Positions 17,436-25,811 of a DNA stretch of 64,000 nt are shown here, piece after piece. Source of the DNA: Halomonas dongshanensis (lineage in GTDB: Bacteria; Pseudomonadota; Gammaproteobacteria; Pseudomonadales; Halomonadaceae); contig NZ_JAJISC010000003.1 in NCBI RefSeq assembly GCF_024790395.1, positions 186,001 to 250,000 on the forward strand. The letters run 5' to 3'. The notes under the pieces were generated by a model, which was not told where the DNA came from, made no database searches, and worked only from the letters and a program-made list of their open reading frames with translations. The stretch's first letter is position 1, and every line of letters starts with the position of its first letter. The translations under genes were made by a program, and so were the position numbers.

Positions 17436-18410
17436 TTAGGCGTTTTCCAGTGCCTGTAAACGCGCGCGAGTGGGCAGGCCTTCCATGTCGCCGACGACCT
17501 GAACCGCTTCGGCACCGACCAAGTTGCCACGGCGCAGCGCCTCTTCGGGTGATAGGCCTTCGAGCAGGGCGCTGATGGCCCCCACGGCGAAGCCGTCTCC
17601 TGCGCCAACGGTATCGATGATCTGGGCGACCGGCTTACCGGGTACCTCGCAGCTCTCTAATGTAGCGCCTAAACGGCCGCGGTAATAGCTGCCCTCGGGA
17701 CCCAGCTTGATGATCACCCCTTTGGCACCGCGGGCAAGATACGCATCGGCAATGGCCTCAGGCGACTCTTCCCCGGTCAGTAAGCGTCCCTCGGTAAGGC
17801 CGGGGAGCACCCAGTCGGCAAGGCCTGCTAGTTCGTTGAGCGTCTCGCGCATCACGGCTTCGCTTGGCCACAGGGTAGGGCGCAAGTTGGGGTCGAAAGA
17901 GACGGTAGCGCCGTGTTCGCGCGCCTGGATCATCAGCTGACGCGTTAGCGCCCGCGCTGAATCCGAAAGCGCCGGGGTGATGCCGGTTGCGTGAAGGTGG
18001 CGCAGGGCGGAAAAGTCGATCTGTTCGGCATCGGTTGGTGATAGGGCGCTGGCGGCGCTGCCGCAGCGAAAGTACTCCACGCGTGGGTCAGCGCCATCGC
18101 GTGTGCGCTCTTTGAACAAAAGTCCGGTGGGGCGTGCAGGGTCGGTGATGATATAGCGTCCATCCACGCCCTCGTGGATGAGCGCTTGGCGAATGAAGTG
18201 GCCAAAGCTGTCTTTACCCACCCGGCTCAGCCAGCCCACGTGGTAGCCCAGGCGCGTCAAACCGATGGCGACGTTGTTGTCGGCGCCGGCAAGTCGGCGC
18301 TGAAAGGCTTCGGCCTCGGCCAGTGGCCCCGGTGCTTCGGCGATGAACATCGCCATGGCTTCGCCGAAGGTGAGAATCTCAGGACTGCTGTTACGCGCTG
18401 CGTGCGACAT
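17436..18410 (-). CDS. kdgK: 2-keto-3-deoxygluconate kinase KdgK
   Basis: The 324-residue PfkB/ribokinase-family protein has the family start LTFGEAMAMF, the AGADNNVAIGLTRLG sugar-binding region and the DTVGAGDGFAVGA catalytic/ATP motif. KdgK phosphorylates 2-keto-3-deoxygluconate, the product of both mannonate dehydratases in this window, to KDPG. The ATG at 18410 has a GGAG site 6 bp upstream. The KDPG aldolase that should follow is not in this cluster. The gene is transcribed behind the LacI regulator. Confidence 0.92.
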   Translation of the reverse strand: MSHAARNSSPEILTFGEAMAMFIAEAPGPLAEAEAFQRRLAGADNNVAIGLTRLGYHVGWLSRVGKDSFGHFIRQALIHEGVDGRYIITDPARPTGLLFKERTRDGADPRVEYFRCGSAASALSPTDAEQIDFSALRHLHATGITPALSDSARALTRQLMIQAREHGATVSFDPNLRPTLWPSEAVMRETLNELAGLADWVLPGLTEGRLLTGEESPEAIADAYLARGAKGVIIKLGPEGSYYRGRLGATLESCEVPGKPVAQIIDTVGAGDGFAVGAISALLEGLSPEEALRRGNLVGAEAVQVVGDMEGLPTRARLQALENA

Positions 18411-18412
18411 AG

Positions 18413-18440
18413 AGGCTCCAATCAAAAGGCTTCAATCAAA
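18413..18440. repeat. 14-bp tandem duplication between kdgK and the lacI-type gene
   Basis: AGGCTCCAATCAAA is followed by AGGCTTCAATCAAA, 13 of 14 bases identical. The second copy runs into the stop codon of the upstream regulator, and the first contains the kdgK ribosome site, so the duplication places an extra spacer between the two genes. Confidence 0.7.
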
Positions 18441-19452
18441 TGCGTTGGGTGCTGCCCCGAGCGATCAGCGTAGGGCGGTGGCGATACTGGAAAGCAAGGT
18501 CGAGCGGCATTAGCCGGTTGAGCAGGCAGGCCGCCGCCGCCTGGCCGATAGCCTCCGTGGGCTGGGCTAGGGTAGTGATGCCTGGCCCCACGAGCGCGCA
18601 CCAGGGCATATCGTCGATGCCCATAAAGCCGACGGGCCCCATGGTGAGGCCGAGCGCGCGGAACGCATGGGCGACAGCGAGGGTGACGTTGCCATTGGCC
18701 GCGAGTACGGCGCAGGGTGTTGCCGAATGGCGGGCAACGAATGCCTCTATGGCGACTTCGAGCGTGGGCTCTGCATCCTTGCCTGCAATGACGCTGCTGG
18801 CGGCCATCGCAAGCATTTGGCTGCGCGCCTCGAAGCGTTCGAGCCGGGCGCGGCGCGAGCTTGCCCGTTCGGGCGCTTCGCCCACGTAGAGCACGGCACG
18901 GTAGCCCTTGGCATGCAGGTGGTCGAGCGCCATATCGATGGCGCCTTCGTCGTCCAGGCCAATGACATCGAGCTCCGGCAGGCCAAGATCACGATCGAGC
19001 AGCACTAGCGGCAGAGCGCGATCGCGAAGGGGGGCGAGCTGGCGCTCGGGAAGGCCCGTGGCGTTGAGAATAACGCCTTCGACGCGGTAGGCATCCAAGG
19101 CATCGAGCAGGTCTTGCTCGCGGGCATCGTCGTTGTCGGTATTGGCGACGATCAGGGCATAGCCGTGCTGGCGGCAGAGCATTTCAGCGCCGTGCATCAC
19201 GGCCACGGAGTAGGGGTTGCGAATATCGGCCACCAGCAGGCCCAAGAGTCGCGAGCCACTGCCTTTAAGGCTGCGCGCCATGAGGTTGGGGCGGTAGTCG
19301 AGCGCGGCTGCCGCACCTTCGATACGTGCCTGCAATGTGGGCGAGAGCTTATCGCGCTCGGGGCCAAAAAAGCGTGAAACGCTGGTCTTCGAGGTGCCCG
19401 CCAGACGGGCAACTTCGATTAGGGTGGCGCGTGTGGGTGGGGTGAAAACCAT
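18436..19452 (-). CDS. LacI-family repressor of the kdgK unit
   Basis: The 338-residue protein has an N-terminal helix-turn-helix (TLIEVARLAGTSKTSVSRFF), the hinge helix region NLMARSLKG and a periplasmic-binding-protein-like ligand domain. It resembles GntR/KdgR-type LacI regulators of gluconate and ketogluconate genes. The start at 19452 was chosen because a perfect 16-bp operator palindrome lies just upstream. A start at 19503 has a better ribosome site (GAGG) but would place the operator inside the gene, so the choice is uncertain. It probably represses itself and kdgK until a sugar acid binds. Confidence 0.85.
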   Translation of the reverse strand: MVFTPPTRATLIEVARLAGTSKTSVSRFFGPERDKLSPTLQARIEGAAAALDYRPNLMARSLKGSGSRLLGLLVADIRNPYSVAVMHGAEMLCRQHGYALIVANTDNDDAREQDLLDALDAYRVEGVILNATGLPERQLAPLRDRALPLVLLDRDLGLPELDVIGLDDEGAIDMALDHLHAKGYRAVLYVGEAPERASSRRARLERFEARSQMLAMAASSVIAGKDAEPTLEVAIEAFVARHSATPCAVLAANGNVTLAVAHAFRALGLTMGPVGFMGIDDMPWCALVGPGITTLAQPTEAIGQAAAACLLNRLMPLDLAFQYRHRPTLIARGSTQRI

Positions 19453-19476
19453 GGGCAGTACGGTATACGCTAGCAA

Positions 19477-19492
19477 ATGGGAACGTTCCCAT
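19477..19492. promoter_or_regulatory. LacI-type operator
   Basis: ATGGGAACGTTCCCAT is a perfect 16-bp palindrome with the central CG step typical of LacI-family operators. It lies 25 bp before the chosen start of the LacI-type gene and is most likely its autoregulatory site. Confidence 0.75.
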
Positions 19493-19634
19493 AATCTAGT
19501 CATTGGATGACCTCACGACAATAGGGCCAAGGTCGAAAAGGTGAAGACGAGCGTGATCGGCACTCGGTGTGACGCCAGCGCTATGGAGTGCGATACACTA
19601 GGGCACTTCGTTTCTACGCCGATACCGTCTCTGT

Positions 19635-20465
19635 ATGCGCCCCCATGCTACGCCTTCCCACTACGAACTGACCGCCGCCGGTGATCGCTATTTCGATGGC
19701 CTGGCCGAGAAGTTCTCGCGCTCGCTCTACCAGGCGCCCCGAGGCGAGCTTCGGCTTGCCATGCTCGACTACTTGCTCCCGCAAATGCTGGCGCTCCATG
19801 ATCAGCCGGTGCTCGACATCGGCGGTGGGCTAGGGCAGCTCTCTGCTTGGTTTGCTCGACGCGGCAATGCCGTGACGCTGGCCGAACCCTCCGGCGATAT
19901 GCTCGAACATGCGCGCGGCTGGCATGCCGATGAGTGCGGGCAAGGGGCATGGCCGTGCGAGCGTATTACTTACCTGCCGCTTGCGCTGCAAGCGCTTCCA
20001 GCGGCAGTTTCCGGCCCCTGGCAGCTAATTACCTGCCACGCGGTGCTCGAATGGCTGGGTGACCCGCGTGCGGCGCTGCATACGCTGGCAAGCCTGCTGG
20101 CACCGGGCGGCCAGCTTAGCCTCATGGTGTTCAATCGCGACGCGCTGCGTTTTTCCAACGTGGTCAAAGGCAATCTAGAAAAGGCCCTCGATGACCGGCT
20201 CGAAGGCAAGGGCCGACGCCAGCGGTTAACGCCCATTTCGCCGCTGACGCATGAGAACATCGTTGCCTGGAGCGGTGAGGCGGGGCTTGTCATCGACGCA
20301 GTGGCGGGTATCCGCATCTTTCAAGACTACCTGCGCACCCCCACGAAAGAGGGCGCGCGCGACACCCTGCTCGCCCTGGAAAAGCAGTATTGCCGTACCG
20401 AGCCGCATTGGCGCTTGGGGCGCTACCTTCTTTATACCCTGACCAAACCCGAGGCCGATGCATGA
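19635..20465 (+). CDS. cmoM: tRNA 5-carboxymethoxyuridine methyltransferase CmoM
   Basis: The 276-residue SAM-dependent methyltransferase has motif I LDIGGGLGQLSAWFA (about 55-70) and the family start DRYFDGLAEKFSRSLYQAPRGELRLAML, which is characteristic of CmoM (formerly SmtA). CmoM methylates the carboxymethoxyuridine at the wobble position of some tRNAs. The gene overlaps rsmC by 4 bp (ATGA). No clear ribosome site precedes the ATG. Confidence 0.87.
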   Translation: MRPHATPSHYELTAAGDRYFDGLAEKFSRSLYQAPRGELRLAMLDYLLPQMLALHDQPVLDIGGGLGQLSAWFARRGNAVTLAEPSGDMLEHARGWHADECGQGAWPCERITYLPLALQALPAAVSGPWQLITCHAVLEWLGDPRAALHTLASLLAPGGQLSLMVFNRDALRFSNVVKGNLEKALDDRLEGKGRRQRLTPISPLTHENIVAWSGEAGLVIDAVAGIRIFQDYLRTPTKEGARDTLLALEKQYCRTEPHWRLGRYLLYTLTKPEADA

Positions 20466-21460
20466 GTGCCCAGACGCCCGCCTGCCAGCTTCTCGAGCGC
20501 TACTACGGTGAGCGATCGACGCTGTTGCCCATCGTCCCGCCCCAAGACGACTGGTTGATCGCCCGTTCGATGGCCATGATCAGCGATAACGTGGCGCTGC
20601 GCGCGCTGTGGCAAGCGCAAGGTCGTGCTGCTTTTAGTCCCTTCGACAGCGCCATCGCGCTTCCCGATTCGCTGGCCGCGCCTATCGTTCTCTTCTGGCC
20701 GAAGGCCCATCAGTTGGGCGCCTGGTGGCTCGACTGGCTCTGCCATCTGCTGCCCGAGGGCAGCGCTATCGAGATCGTGGGCGAGCACCAAGGCGGCATC
20801 AAACGCGTGCCCAAGCTGCTCGAGGCGCGCAATATGGCCTGTGACAAACTCGACAACGCTCGACGCTGTTCACTGTTCGCTACCCGCAGCGTAAAAGGCG
20901 ACGCCCCTGACGCCGCCTGGACGAACTTTAGCGCCGAAGGATTGATGTTGGTTAGCCATCCAGGAGTGTTCGGCCATGGCAAGCTCGACGACGGCACGCG
21001 GCTTCTGCTCGCTACTCTCGAAGAGCGCCTTCCGGCATCGCCACAGCGGGTGCTCGATATGGGCTGCGGTGACGGCATTATCAGCGCTTGGCTTGCGACC
21101 CGTGGTCATCATGTCAGTGCGGTCGATGTCAGCGCCTTTGCCGTCAGCGCCTGCCGCCGCACCCTTGATGCCAACGCCTGCGAGGGGCGCGTGGTCGAGA
21201 GCGACGTCTACTCGGCGCTAGCGGGCGAGCGCTTCGATCTCATCGTCAGCAACCCGCCGTTTCATCAAGAGCGCGACATTACCTATGGGCCCAGCGCTCG
21301 GCTGATCGAGCAGGCCCGTGACCACTTGACGCCCCGAGGCCAGCTCGTTCTGGTAGCGAACGCCTTTTTGCCCTACTCGGATCTGCTCGACCGCGCTTTC
21401 GGGGGCTTCGAGGTGCTAGCGGATGATCGGCGGTTCAAGGTTTATCGCGCAGCACGCTAA
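20462..21460 (+). CDS. rsmC: 16S rRNA m2G1207 methyltransferase RsmC
   Basis: The 332-residue protein has the two-domain RsmC layout: a degenerate N-terminal methyltransferase-like domain (1-170) and an active C-terminal domain with motif I VLDMGCGDGIISAWLA and the catalytic NPPF motif in DLIVSNPPFHQ. RsmC methylates G1207 of 16S rRNA in the 30S subunit. The ATG at 20462 overlaps the cmoM stop, giving translational coupling. A longer frame from 20390 lies inside cmoM and is unlikely. Confidence 0.92.
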   Translation: MSAQTPACQLLERYYGERSTLLPIVPPQDDWLIARSMAMISDNVALRALWQAQGRAAFSPFDSAIALPDSLAAPIVLFWPKAHQLGAWWLDWLCHLLPEGSAIEIVGEHQGGIKRVPKLLEARNMACDKLDNARRCSLFATRSVKGDAPDAAWTNFSAEGLMLVSHPGVFGHGKLDDGTRLLLATLEERLPASPQRVLDMGCGDGIISAWLATRGHHVSAVDVSAFAVSACRRTLDANACEGRVVESDVYSALAGERFDLIVSNPPFHQERDITYGPSARLIEQARDHLTPRGQLVLVANAFLPYSDLLDRAFGGFEVLADDRRFKVYRAAR

Positions 21461-21547
21461 TTTTTGTTGGCGGTAGCCGCGTATTTGTCCTGCGGCGCTG
21501 TCTAAGTGCCGCTATCAATCGATTCGCTTAGCGTAAGGAGCAAGGAG

Positions 21548-22276
21548 ATGGCGGTGAATACACGCGGTATCGTGGTGTTGACGAGTGCGGTGGCGCTGGG
21601 CGGGCTGCTTGCCCTGGGCCTTGGCTGGGGAGGTAGCTATCTAAAAGGGGCGGCCGAGGTGTGGCAGCAGTCGTCGCGTAGCGTGACCGTACGCGGGCTT
21701 GCCGAGCGTGAGGTGGCGGCGGACTTGGTGATGTGGCCGCTCAATTACGCGGTGAGCGCCAATACGCTGACCGACCTGGAGCAGCAGCTCTCCGACAGCG
21801 AACGCCTGGTGCGCGATTTTCTCACCGAACGTGGCTTCGATATGAGTGACGTGAGCGTAACGCCCCCGCGGATCACCGATCAATACGCCAACACCTACGG
21901 CGGCGAACGCCCGGACGAGCGCTTTCGCGCCGAGGCGACGCTGGTGCTGCGTACCGACCGCGTCGCAGACGTGATCGACGCCGTGCCCCAGGCAACTGCG
22001 CTGGTGCGCGAGGGGGTGCTACTGTCGCCCACTTATGAGTACCGCACCGAGTTCCTGTTCACCGGCCTTGATGCCATCAAACCCGAGATGATCGCTCAGG
22101 CCACGGCGGATGCCCGCAGCGCCGCCCAGCAGTTCGCCGAAGATTCGGGCAGCGTGGTAGGCGGCATTAAAAATGCCACCCAAGGTTACTTCTCCATCGA
22201 TGATCTCGATAGCTACACGCCCCAAACCAAACGGGTGCGGGTGGTCACTACCGTGGACTACGCGCTGGAAGAGTAG
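21548..22276 (+). CDS. SIMPL-domain (DUF541) exported protein
   Basis: The 242-residue protein has one N-terminal membrane segment (about 6-28), then a SIMPL/DUF541 domain from RSVTVRGLAEREVAADLVMW onward. SIMPL proteins are periplasmic or membrane-anchored and of poorly known role, some linked to oxidative stress. The ATG at 21548 is preceded by two AAGGAG motifs, the first well spaced. The last 19 bp overlap the convergent greB gene. Confidence 0.83.
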   Translation: MAVNTRGIVVLTSAVALGGLLALGLGWGGSYLKGAAEVWQQSSRSVTVRGLAEREVAADLVMWPLNYAVSANTLTDLEQQLSDSERLVRDFLTERGFDMSDVSVTPPRITDQYANTYGGERPDERFRAEATLVLRTDRVADVIDAVPQATALVREGVLLSPTYEYRTEFLFTGLDAIKPEMIAQATADARSAAQQFAEDSGSVVGGIKNATQGYFSIDDLDSYTPQTKRVRVVTTVDYALEE

Positions 22277-22779
22277 CGAACCTCCAGGATGCAGTAAGTT
22301 TTTTCACCGGACGGGGTGGCCACGGCCACCTCGTCGTCCTCTTCCTTACCCAAAAGCGCCTTGGCCATGGGCGTATCGATGCTGATCCAGCGCTTTTGCG
22401 GGTTGATCTCGTCGTGCCCGACGATGCGGATATCCAGCGTCTCGCCATCGTCGTCTTCGAGGCTTACGTAGGCGCCGAAAAACACCTTATGGGTATCGGC
22501 AGGTAGGCGATCAATGACCTGTAGTTCATCCAAACGCTTGGTCAGGTAGCGGATCCGGGCGATGACGCGGTTGAGCTCCTTCTTGTTGTAGGTGTAATCG
22601 GCGTTTTCACTGCGGTCACCCAGGGCGGCGGCTTCGCCTACTTTGGTCGAAAGCGCTGGCCTTTTGACTCGGGAGAGATGGTCGAGAATGCCGCGCAGGC
22701 GTGCAGCGCCCTCGGCGGTAATCAGGTTGCTTTTGGGCGCCTGGCGCGGGTCCTTGGCCGGGTCGCGCCAGCGGGTCAT
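22258..22779 (-). CDS. greB: Transcript cleavage factor GreB
   Basis: The 173-residue protein has the GreA/GreB coiled-coil N-terminus, including the acidic loop in LGDRSENADYTYNKKELNRVIARIRYL, and the C-terminal FKBP-like domain. Gre factors rescue backtracked RNA polymerase by stimulating transcript cleavage. The GreB type is suggested by the basic N-terminal extension and the YTYNKK patch. The ATG at 22779 has an AAAGG site; a start at 22794 adds five residues. The 3' end overlaps the SIMPL gene on the other strand. Confidence 0.87.
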   Translation of the reverse strand: MTRWRDPAKDPRQAPKSNLITAEGAARLRGILDHLSRVKRPALSTKVGEAAALGDRSENADYTYNKKELNRVIARIRYLTKRLDELQVIDRLPADTHKVFFGAYVSLEDDDGETLDIRIVGHDEINPQKRWISIDTPMAKALLGKEEDDEVAVATPSGEKTYCILEVRYSSSA

Positions 22780-22919
22780 GTTACGGCCTTTCATGGTACT
22801 TGCCTTCTGTGCTTATCCATCGCGATGTTAGCCATTGCGGTCATCCCTTGGTCGTAATGCGCGCAACGTCATGGCGAATGATTCAAACGTTCGTTACATT
22901 TGAAGGGGGTAGTTGCTGA

Positions 22920-23017
22920 TGACAGCTTTTCAATGACAGTTTTCCAACAACGGCTTTTTAATAACAGCCTTTCCATAACAGCTTTCTAAGAACGACTTTT
23001 GGGTGACAACAATAATC
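22920..23017. repeat. Degenerate 14-bp tandem repeat, six to seven units
   Basis: Units in exact 14-bp register are TGACAGCTTTTCAA, TGACAGTTTTCCAA, CAACGGCTTTTTAA, TAACAGCCTTTCCA, TAACAGCTTTCTAA and GAACGACTTTTGGG, then a decayed TGACAACAATAATC. They occupy most of the leader of the TPR gene and end just before its ribosome site. No spacers are present, so it is not a CRISPR array. Confidence 0.8.
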
Positions 23018-23030
23018 CAAGGAGCACGCA

Positions 23031-23705
23031 ATGTATCCATCTCTTTCTCCCAAGCGCACGTGGTCTTTTGGCCGAGCGCTGCATGTCACGACAGGCGCGG
23101 TGGCGTTGAGCGTGGCGCTATTGGTGTCGGCGCCGGTGGCGGCTTTCGAAAGCGAGCTGTTCTCGCTCAAAAATCGCTGGGAGCACACCGTGACTCAGAT
23201 GCCCGCCAACCAGCGTCAGGCTACGCTCGAAACGCTTGCTGCAGAAGCCAAGGCGTTGGCCGAAGCCGATCCCAGCCAAGCGGATGTGCTGGTGTGGCAG
23301 GGCATCATCCTCGCCTCCTACGCCCGTGAGCGCGGCGGGCTTGGCGCATTGGGTACGGCGGGTGACGCGCGCGACGTGCTCGAACGCGCCATCGAGCTTG
23401 ATCCCGATGGCGCCAACGGCTCGGCCTACGTCACCCTCGGGGCACTCTACGATCGCGCGCCGGGGCGGCCGCTTGGGTTTGGCAACAGCACCACCGCCGA
23501 GCGTATGTTTCAGCGCGCGCTAGCCATTCGTCCGAACGGCATCGATGTCAATTTCTACTACGCGGCGTTTTTGAACGAAGAGGGCAATACCCAGGCAGCG
23601 CGCGAGCACGCTCAGCGTGCGGTGGCTGGTACGCCACGCCAGGGGCGTGAAGCCTCCGACGAGGCGCTGCGCGGCGAGGCACAGGCGCTGCTCGATTCGC
23701 TCTGA
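23031..23705 (+). CDS. Exported TPR-repeat protein
   Basis: The 224-residue protein has a signal peptide or N-terminal anchor (TGAVALSVALLVSAPVAAF, about 20-38), then tetratricopeptide-like repeats, best seen in ARDVLERAIELDPDGAN and AERMFQRALAIRPNGID. It resembles TatT-type periplasmic TPR proteins but is short. It probably binds another protein in the periplasm; no function is recognised. A strong AAGGAG site precedes the ATG. The leader holds the 14-bp tandem repeat array. Confidence 0.7.
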   Translation: MYPSLSPKRTWSFGRALHVTTGAVALSVALLVSAPVAAFESELFSLKNRWEHTVTQMPANQRQATLETLAAEAKALAEADPSQADVLVWQGIILASYARERGGLGALGTAGDARDVLERAIELDPDGANGSAYVTLGALYDRAPGRPLGFGNSTTAERMFQRALAIRPNGIDVNFYYAAFLNEEGNTQAAREHAQRAVAGTPRQGREASDEALRGEAQALLDSL

Positions 23706-23724
23706 CGCCTTCAGGCGTTCTCTC

Positions 23725-23754
23725 ACGTGGCTATCTCTTACGTGGCCATCTCTT
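23725..23754. repeat. 15-bp tandem duplication after the TPR gene
   Basis: ACGTGGCTATCTCTT is followed directly by ACGTGGCCATCTCTT (14 of 15 identical), then a partial third copy ACGAGCC. It lies between the TPR gene and nudF. Confidence 0.7.
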
Positions 23755-23824
23755 ACGAGCCTAAAGTGGCAATCCCCATGGTGAGCATTGATAATGGAGC
23801 AATCATCATCATGGGGAGTGGCGC

Positions 23825-24475
23825 ATGTCTGGACTGAAGGCGCTCGAATTAGGGCCACAAGACGTCGACCTGCAAAAACGCGAAACCCTTTATCAGGGTT
23901 TTTTTCGTATGGAGGCGCTGGAACTGCGTCATCGGCTGTTCGAGGGTGGCTGGAGCACGGTGATGCGCCGTGAGCTACACTGCCGCCACGACGCCGTCGG
24001 CGTGCTGCTCTACGACCCGGCGCGCGATACGCTGGTGTTGGTCGAGCAGTTTCGTGCCGGGGCCATCGACGATCCGCGCTCGCCCTGGAAACTCGAACTG
24101 GTCGCGGGGCTGGTTGATAAGGCGGAGACGCTGGAAGCGGTGGTCCGTCGCGAAGCGCTAGAGGAGGCGGGGTGCGAAGTAGGTGAGTTGATGCGTCTGC
24201 ACTCCTACTACCCAAGCCCCGGTGCCTGCAACGAGCGGGTAACGCTCTTTTGCGGGCTGGTGGATACCCATGGCCTTGGCGGCATTCACGGCCTGGAGGA
24301 GGAGCACGAAGACATTCGCGTCCACGTAGTGAGCTTTCGCCACGCCTGGGAACTCCTCGAACAGGGGCGACTCGACAATGCCATGTGTTTGATTGCCATG
24401 CACTGGCTGGCGGGCCAGCGCGCCTCTCTGCGTGCCGCTTCGCACCGCGCCCTGGCGCAACCCGAACCCGATTAA
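23825..24475 (+). CDS. nudF: ADP-ribose pyrophosphatase NudF
   Basis: The 216-residue Nudix hydrolase has a complete Nudix box from GLVDKAETLE through RREALEEAG (G-x5-E-x7-REUxEExG). Residues upstream (QFRAGAIDDPRSPWKLELVAG) are typical of the NudF/ADP-ribose subgroup. It splits ADP-ribose into AMP and ribose-5-phosphate. It heads a conserved block with yqiB and cpdA, the same order as in Escherichia coli next to parE. Confidence 0.9.
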   Translation: MSGLKALELGPQDVDLQKRETLYQGFFRMEALELRHRLFEGGWSTVMRRELHCRHDAVGVLLYDPARDTLVLVEQFRAGAIDDPRSPWKLELVAGLVDKAETLEAVVRREALEEAGCEVGELMRLHSYYPSPGACNERVTLFCGLVDTHGLGGIHGLEEEHEDIRVHVVSFRHAWELLEQGRLDNAMCLIAMHWLAGQRASLRAASHRALAQPEPD

Positions 24476-24486
24476 GGAGGCACCTC

Positions 24487-24933
24487 ATGGCTAGAGCGGC
24501 CTACGTAACCGATCTCAAATCGCTGCAGGGCGAGTGCAGTGCCAACTATCTACGCCTGCTACGTCTGATCGGCGACATGGAAGCGGGGCAGGCGCGCGAC
24601 ATCGCCCTGAGCGCCAATACGCACCACTTCGGCGACCTTCACCTCGAGGTGCTCGAAACGGCACCCTACACCACCATGGTGCAGGTATCGCAAACCGGGC
24701 CACTGGATGACTTCATGGCGGGCCCGAGGATGCGCGTGCATCTTTATCACGACGTGCGTATGGCGGAAGTGACCGACTTTCAGCGTGAGCGCCATTTCAA
24801 TGGCCGCTACCGCTATCCCAATGCGCGAATGCACCAGCCCGACGAGAAACTCCAACTCAACCGTTTTCTCGGTGAGTGGTTGGCCCACGCGCTGGCCCAC
24901 GGTCACAGCTATGACTTGCCAGAGGTACGCTGA
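24487..24933 (+). CDS. DUF1249 protein (YqiB)
   Basis: The 148-residue protein is of the DUF1249/YqiB family, recognised from the core NYLRLLRLIGDM, the tract LEVLETAPYTTMVQVSQ and the RMHQPDEKLQLNRFLGEWL segment. The function is unknown. A near-perfect AAGGAGG site precedes the ATG. It sits between nudF and cpdA, overlapping cpdA by one or a few bases. The frame is open further upstream, but inside nudF. Confidence 0.85.
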   Translation: MARAAYVTDLKSLQGECSANYLRLLRLIGDMEAGQARDIALSANTHHFGDLHLEVLETAPYTTMVQVSQTGPLDDFMAGPRMRVHLYHDVRMAEVTDFQRERHFNGRYRYPNARMHQPDEKLQLNRFLGEWLAHALAHGHSYDLPEVR

Positions 24934-25661
24934 TGCGCCTGATTCAGCTCACCGATGCCCACCTACACGCCGATATCCATGCGCGCTCGCGCAGCGGTAT
25001 TCCCTGGCGCCAGTTCACCGCAGTCATCGAGGCAGTGGCCGCCGAACAGCCGGATATCGTCGTGGTTAGCGGGGACATCAGTCAGGACGAGAGTGAGGGC
25101 TCATACGCGCGGGCAGTCGAAGCGCTCAATGAGCTGCGCTGCCCTTGGTTTTGGCTACCTGGCAATCATGATGACGTCGAGCTGATGGCCGATGCGCATC
25201 CGCTTCTCAACGAGGTGGATATCGATATCGGCCGCATCGTGCTGCTGAATACGCAGGTGCCAGGAAAGCCTCACGGCAAGCTTGGCAGCGACCGGCTCGA
25301 GGCGCTCGCCAATACGCTTGCCGCTGACGAGCGCCCGGTCATCGTCGTCATGCATCACCCGCCGGTGGACGTCGGCGCTGCCTGGATGGACGCTATTGGG
25401 CTCGAAGATCGCGAGGCCTTTTGGGAGGTGGTCGGTACTTTTGCTCACGTCAACATGGTGCTCTTCGGTCACGCTCACCAGGCGTTTGCTACGACCTACC
25501 CAACGGCGGCTGGCACGGTCGAGGTCTACGGCTGCCCGGCGACGTCCGATCAGTTCATGCCCGGCGCGCCCACGTTTAGCGTCGACCAAGCCTCTCGTCC
25601 TGGCTATCGGGTCATCGACATTCAAGCTGGCGAGTGGCTCACCTGGATAGAGCGCGTATAG
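24933..25661 (+). CDS. cpdA: 3',5'-cyclic AMP phosphodiesterase CpdA
   Basis: The 242-residue calcineurin-like metallophosphoesterase shows the metal motifs LTDAHLHAD, SGDISQDE, PGNHDD, MHHPP and FGHAHQ in order. CpdA hydrolyses cAMP and so tunes CRP-dependent regulation. The ATG overlaps the stop of the DUF1249 gene (TGATG). The neighbour order nudF-yqiB-cpdA supports the name. Confidence 0.9.
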   Translation: MRLIQLTDAHLHADIHARSRSGIPWRQFTAVIEAVAAEQPDIVVVSGDISQDESEGSYARAVEALNELRCPWFWLPGNHDDVELMADAHPLLNEVDIDIGRIVLLNTQVPGKPHGKLGSDRLEALANTLAADERPVIVVMHHPPVDVGAAWMDAIGLEDREAFWEVVGTFAHVNMVLFGHAHQAFATTYPTAAGTVEVYGCPATSDQFMPGAPTFSVDQASRPGYRVIDIQAGEWLTWIERV

Positions 25662-25811
25662 ACGTGAGCGCAAGGCACGCGATGACAGCAAATAGTTAAT
25701 AAAGATATAAAAAGATAGTTATTAATTCTTTTGGGTTATTACCTCTTCAGCGTTACCCTACCTCATTCGATAAAAAAGCACCGTGCTTAGCTGGTTTCAG
25801 TGAGGTAGGCC
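25662..25811 (+). promoter_or_regulatory. AT-rich promoter region of cysDN
   Basis: The gap holds a run of A/T sequence (25690-25745) with repeated GATA/TTAATA motifs. This is the kind of region bound by the LysR-type activator CysB in other proteobacteria. No defined CysB box could be assigned by eye. Confidence 0.35.

Noticed and set aside
22920..23017. Regular 14-bp repeats considered as a CRISPR array.
   Set aside because: Units are contiguous with no spacers, too short and degenerate, and no cas genes are nearby.
23520..24488. Open - strand frame of about 320 codons opposite nudF and the TPR gene.
   Set aside because: Arg/Pro-rich translation typical of antisense GC-rich frames; nudF and the TPR gene are well supported.
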